Under the pieces are notes generated by a model. The model had not been told where the DNA came from, did not search any database, and saw nothing but the letters and a program-made list of their open reading frames with translations. Positions 4,494-6,476 of a stretch of 6,476 nucleotides of DNA are shown here, piece by piece (position 1 is the stretch's first letter; each line of letters opens with the position of its first letter). This DNA comes from Intestinibacter sp. (GTDB lineage: Bacteria > Bacillota > Clostridia > Peptostreptococcales > Peptostreptococcaceae): the NCBI RefSeq assembly GCF_022780145.1, contig NZ_JALEXO010000061.1:1-6476 (forward strand), given 5' to 3'. The translations under genes were made by a program, and so were the position numbers.

Positions 4494-6410
4494 ATGAATC
4501 GATTTATCACAAAAAATAAAATATATATTCTTCCAATGACTTTGTTAGTATTAAATATACTAGCTATTATATTTCATTTTTTTATAAAAATTTCGCTTCC
4601 ATTTCCATTTGAAATAATCCCTCTAGTAATAGGAGGATTTATAGTAATAAGATCAACCTTGCTTGCGACTATTAAAAAGAGAAAGGTTACAGCTGGGCTT
4701 TTAGTCGTTTTAGCTCTAATTGGAACTACATATGTGGGAGAATATTTATCTGGCTCAATAGTTTCATTTATGATGATTTTTGGAGAGTTTCTAGAGGATT
4801 TAACTATGAAAAAAACACAAAATGCAGTCCGCTCTCTTATAAAGCTAGTCCCTCATAAATGTAGAAAAAAAATCGGCGATAAATTCGAGCTAGTATCTAT
4901 TCGTGAAGTCAGACCTGGGGATATAATCCAAGTTATAGCAGGAGAAAAAATTCCAGTAGATGGAATTATCAACAATGGTCAAGCGACAATAAACGAAGCT
5001 GCCATAACAGGAGAATCCATGCCTGTGGATAAAAGCGTCCATGACAAGGTATTTGTAGGTACTTTAAACGAAAACGGCGTAATCGAAATACTAACTGAAA
5101 AAATCGGAAACGAAACTATCCTTGGTCAAATTATAAAAACTGTAAAAAATGCCCAAGAAAACAAAGGCAATGTCCAAAAAACTGCCGATAAATTTGCAGA
5201 ATTCTTCCTTCCAACTATACTTTTCATATGCTTTGTAACTGCTATACTTACAAAGGATATAATACGTGTCATGTCTATTTTAGTAATAGCTTGCCCATGT
5301 GCATTAGTTTTGGCGACACCAACTGCTGTAATCGCCAGCGTCGGAAATGCAGCTAAAAAGGGAGTTCTAATAAAAGGCGGTGTTGTCATCGAGGAATTCG
5401 CAAAAGTCACAACTATATGCTTCGATAAAACTGGAACTATCACTAAGGGTACACCTGAGGTTGTGGATATGTTCATATGCGATCAATCTAAAAAACAAGA
5501 ATTTTTAGAAACTCTAGCAATAGTAGAAAAAAATTCAGGTCATCCTATTGGAAAGTCTATCGTAAAATACCTTGTCAATAAGGAAAATATAGATATGAAT
5601 AATATTCCAAATGGGGAATTCGATATGCTATTTGGTCGAGGAGTAAAAGTAAAATTAGATGAAAAAATTTACGAGGTATCAAATAGAAGAGCTCTAGAAG
5701 AATTAAATTTTGAAGGCTCTAATTCTGAAAAAATATATGAATTCTTAGATCACGAGGAAAAGTTAGGAAGAACAGCACTAGTCGTACTTTCAAACCAAAA
5801 TGTACTGGGTTGCTTATCCGTAGCAGATACTGTAAGACCTTATATAAAGGATGCTATCAACGAATTAAAAACTCTAGGAATAGAAGATTTCATAATGCTT
5901 ACTGGTGACAACGAATATACAGCAAGTGCAATCTGTGAAGAAGTCGGTATAGAACATTTTAAAGCAAACCTTCTTCCACAAGAAAAGCTAGACTACATAA
6001 AAAAATTACAATCAGAAGGAAAACACGTAGCTATGATAGGCGACGGAATAAACGATGCCCCAGCACTTACTCTTGCAAATGTCGGAATCGCAATGGGTAT
6101 GGCTGGAACAGATATAGCATCAGATGCATCTGATATAACTTTGATGTCAGACAGAATAGATTTTCTATGCGAAACTCTAGCTCTTAGCAAGAGAACTTAT
6201 TTCATCATAAAACAAAATATATGGGTCTTTGCAGTCCTTGTAAATATAGTTGGAATACTTTTATCTGGATTAGGCTTCTTAAACCCTATAGCAGCCGCTA
6301 TAATCCACAATGCATCTTCAATTTTCGTAGTATTAAATTCCTCTAGAATGTTAGGATATAAGTACAAAAATGATCAAACAAGTAGTAAATTATCTATCCA
6401 ATCTAATTAA
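4494..6410 (+). CDS. P1B-type heavy-metal-translocating ATPase
   Basis: This is a 638-residue inner-membrane pump that exports a transition metal using ATP. It has eight predicted helices: about 10-31, 40-59, 66-82, 84-100, 236-253, 257-280, 570-590 and 595-618. Motifs present are TGES (172-175, actuator domain), CPC (267-269, metal path in helix 6), DKTGT with phosphorylated D311, the HP pair H350-P351 of the nucleotide-binding domain, TGD (470-472) and GDGINDAP (516-523). It starts directly with helix 1 and has no N-terminal metal-binding domain. Helix 7 carries K573-Q-N575 and N584; helix 8 reads HNASSIFVVLNSSR (605-618). This is not the MSxSS of copper P1B-1 pumps nor the DxG of zinc/cadmium P1B-2 pumps. 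HN-type ends resemble what I recall of mycobacterial CtpC. ATG at 4494 has AAAGGGG (4479-4485) 8 nt upstream. Confidence 0.95.
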   Translation: MNRFITKNKIYILPMTLLVLNILAIIFHFFIKISLPFPFEIIPLVIGGFIVIRSTLLATIKKRKVTAGLLVVLALIGTTYVGEYLSGSIVSFMMIFGEFLEDLTMKKTQNAVRSLIKLVPHKCRKKIGDKFELVSIREVRPGDIIQVIAGEKIPVDGIINNGQATINEAAITGESMPVDKSVHDKVFVGTLNENGVIEILTEKIGNETILGQIIKTVKNAQENKGNVQKTADKFAEFFLPTILFICFVTAILTKDIIRVMSILVIACPCALVLATPTAVIASVGNAAKKGVLIKGGVVIEEFAKVTTICFDKTGTITKGTPEVVDMFICDQSKKQEFLETLAIVEKNSGHPIGKSIVKYLVNKENIDMNNIPNGEFDMLFGRGVKVKLDEKIYEVSNRRALEELNFEGSNSEKIYEFLDHEEKLGRTALVVLSNQNVLGCLSVADTVRPYIKDAINELKTLGIEDFIMLTGDNEYTASAICEEVGIEHFKANLLPQEKLDYIKKLQSEGKHVAMIGDGINDAPALTLANVGIAMGMAGTDIASDASDITLMSDRIDFLCETLALSKRTYFIIKQNIWVFAVLVNIVGILLSGLGFLNPIAAAIIHNASSIFVVLNSSRMLGYKYKNDQTSSKLSIQSN

Positions 6411-6476
6411 TATAAATACTACTATCGACTCCAACAACGAAACTGAAGGTGTACTTTATATAAAAAAAGTATTCGA
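6370..6476 (+). CDS. M20-family metallopeptidase, N-terminal part (partial)
   Basis: An open frame begins with ATG at 6370, inside the last 41 nt of the ATPase gene, and runs off the window after 35 complete codons. The residues YLSNLININTT then NNETEGVLYIKKVF match the start of M20 peptidases (ArgE/DapE/carboxypeptidase G2 type), which typically read LxxLIxIdTTNPPGNE followed by a YIxxxFE helix. The zinc ligands lie further on and are not visible. An in-frame TAG at 6352 rules out any ATG further upstream. The ribosome binding site is weak (AGGA 6353-6356, 13 nt away), so translation may be coupled to the ATPase. A link to metal efflux is not obvious; the overlap may be just compact gene packing. 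Confidence 0.65.
   Translation, partial: MIKQVVNYLSNLININTTIDSNNETEGVLYIKKVF

Noticed and set aside
5126..6190. Minus-strand open frames opposite the ATPase gene
   Set aside because: They are antisense to invariant ATPase motifs, with no ribosome binding sites.

Overview
The window is AT-rich, uses strong AGGAGG-type ribosome binding sites and carries an oxygen-sensitive class III ribonucleotide reductase. This points to a low-GC, anaerobic or facultative Firmicute, most likely a clostridium. I cannot name a species from the sequence alone.

Layout, left to right. Positions 1-89 (-) hold the 5' end of a LysR-family regulator with its own extended -10 promoter. Positions 278-613 (-) encode a small three-helix membrane protein of the DUF5684 type. 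It has a clean sigma-A-like promoter, and its frame is interrupted near the 3' end by an in-frame TAA with 18 further sense codons behind it. Positions 763-3412 (-) are the nrdD-nrdG operon for anaerobic dNTP synthesis. It ends in a rho-independent terminator at about 715-750 and is preceded by two tandem NrdR boxes 31 bp apart that lie on its promoter. Positions 3735-6410 form a metal-response locus. A CsoR/RcnR/InrS-family repressor (-) is divergent from a very His-rich 63-residue protein (+) and a P1B-type metal-exporting ATPase (+). The + strand promoter is a perfect TTGACA-17-TATAAT, with a C5/G5 inverted repeat typical of CsoR-family operators at its start site. From 6370 (+) a further gene, apparently an M20-family peptidase, overlaps the ATPase end and runs off the window.

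How the genes work together. NrdD, activated by NrdG, makes dNTPs without oxygen, and NrdR boxes would shut the operon off when dATP/ATP is high. In the metal locus the repressor probably holds the + promoter off. Metal binding would release it, giving a His-rich metal buffer or chaperone and an efflux ATPase. The repressor ligand spacing (His-Cys-His-Cys at 15/47/72/76) matches the nickel sensor InrS rather than a copper-only CsoR. The ATPase lacks the usual P1B-1 copper signature in its last helix. The substrate is therefore open: Ni, Co, Zn, Mn or Cd are as plausible as Cu.

Most of the window is ordinary chromosomal gene content. The parts worth most attention are the metal locus (unassigned metal, His-rich partner, hairpin between the two + genes) and the apparent nonsense codon in the DUF5684 gene. 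I see no tRNA, rRNA, CRISPR array, insertion sequence or phage signature.
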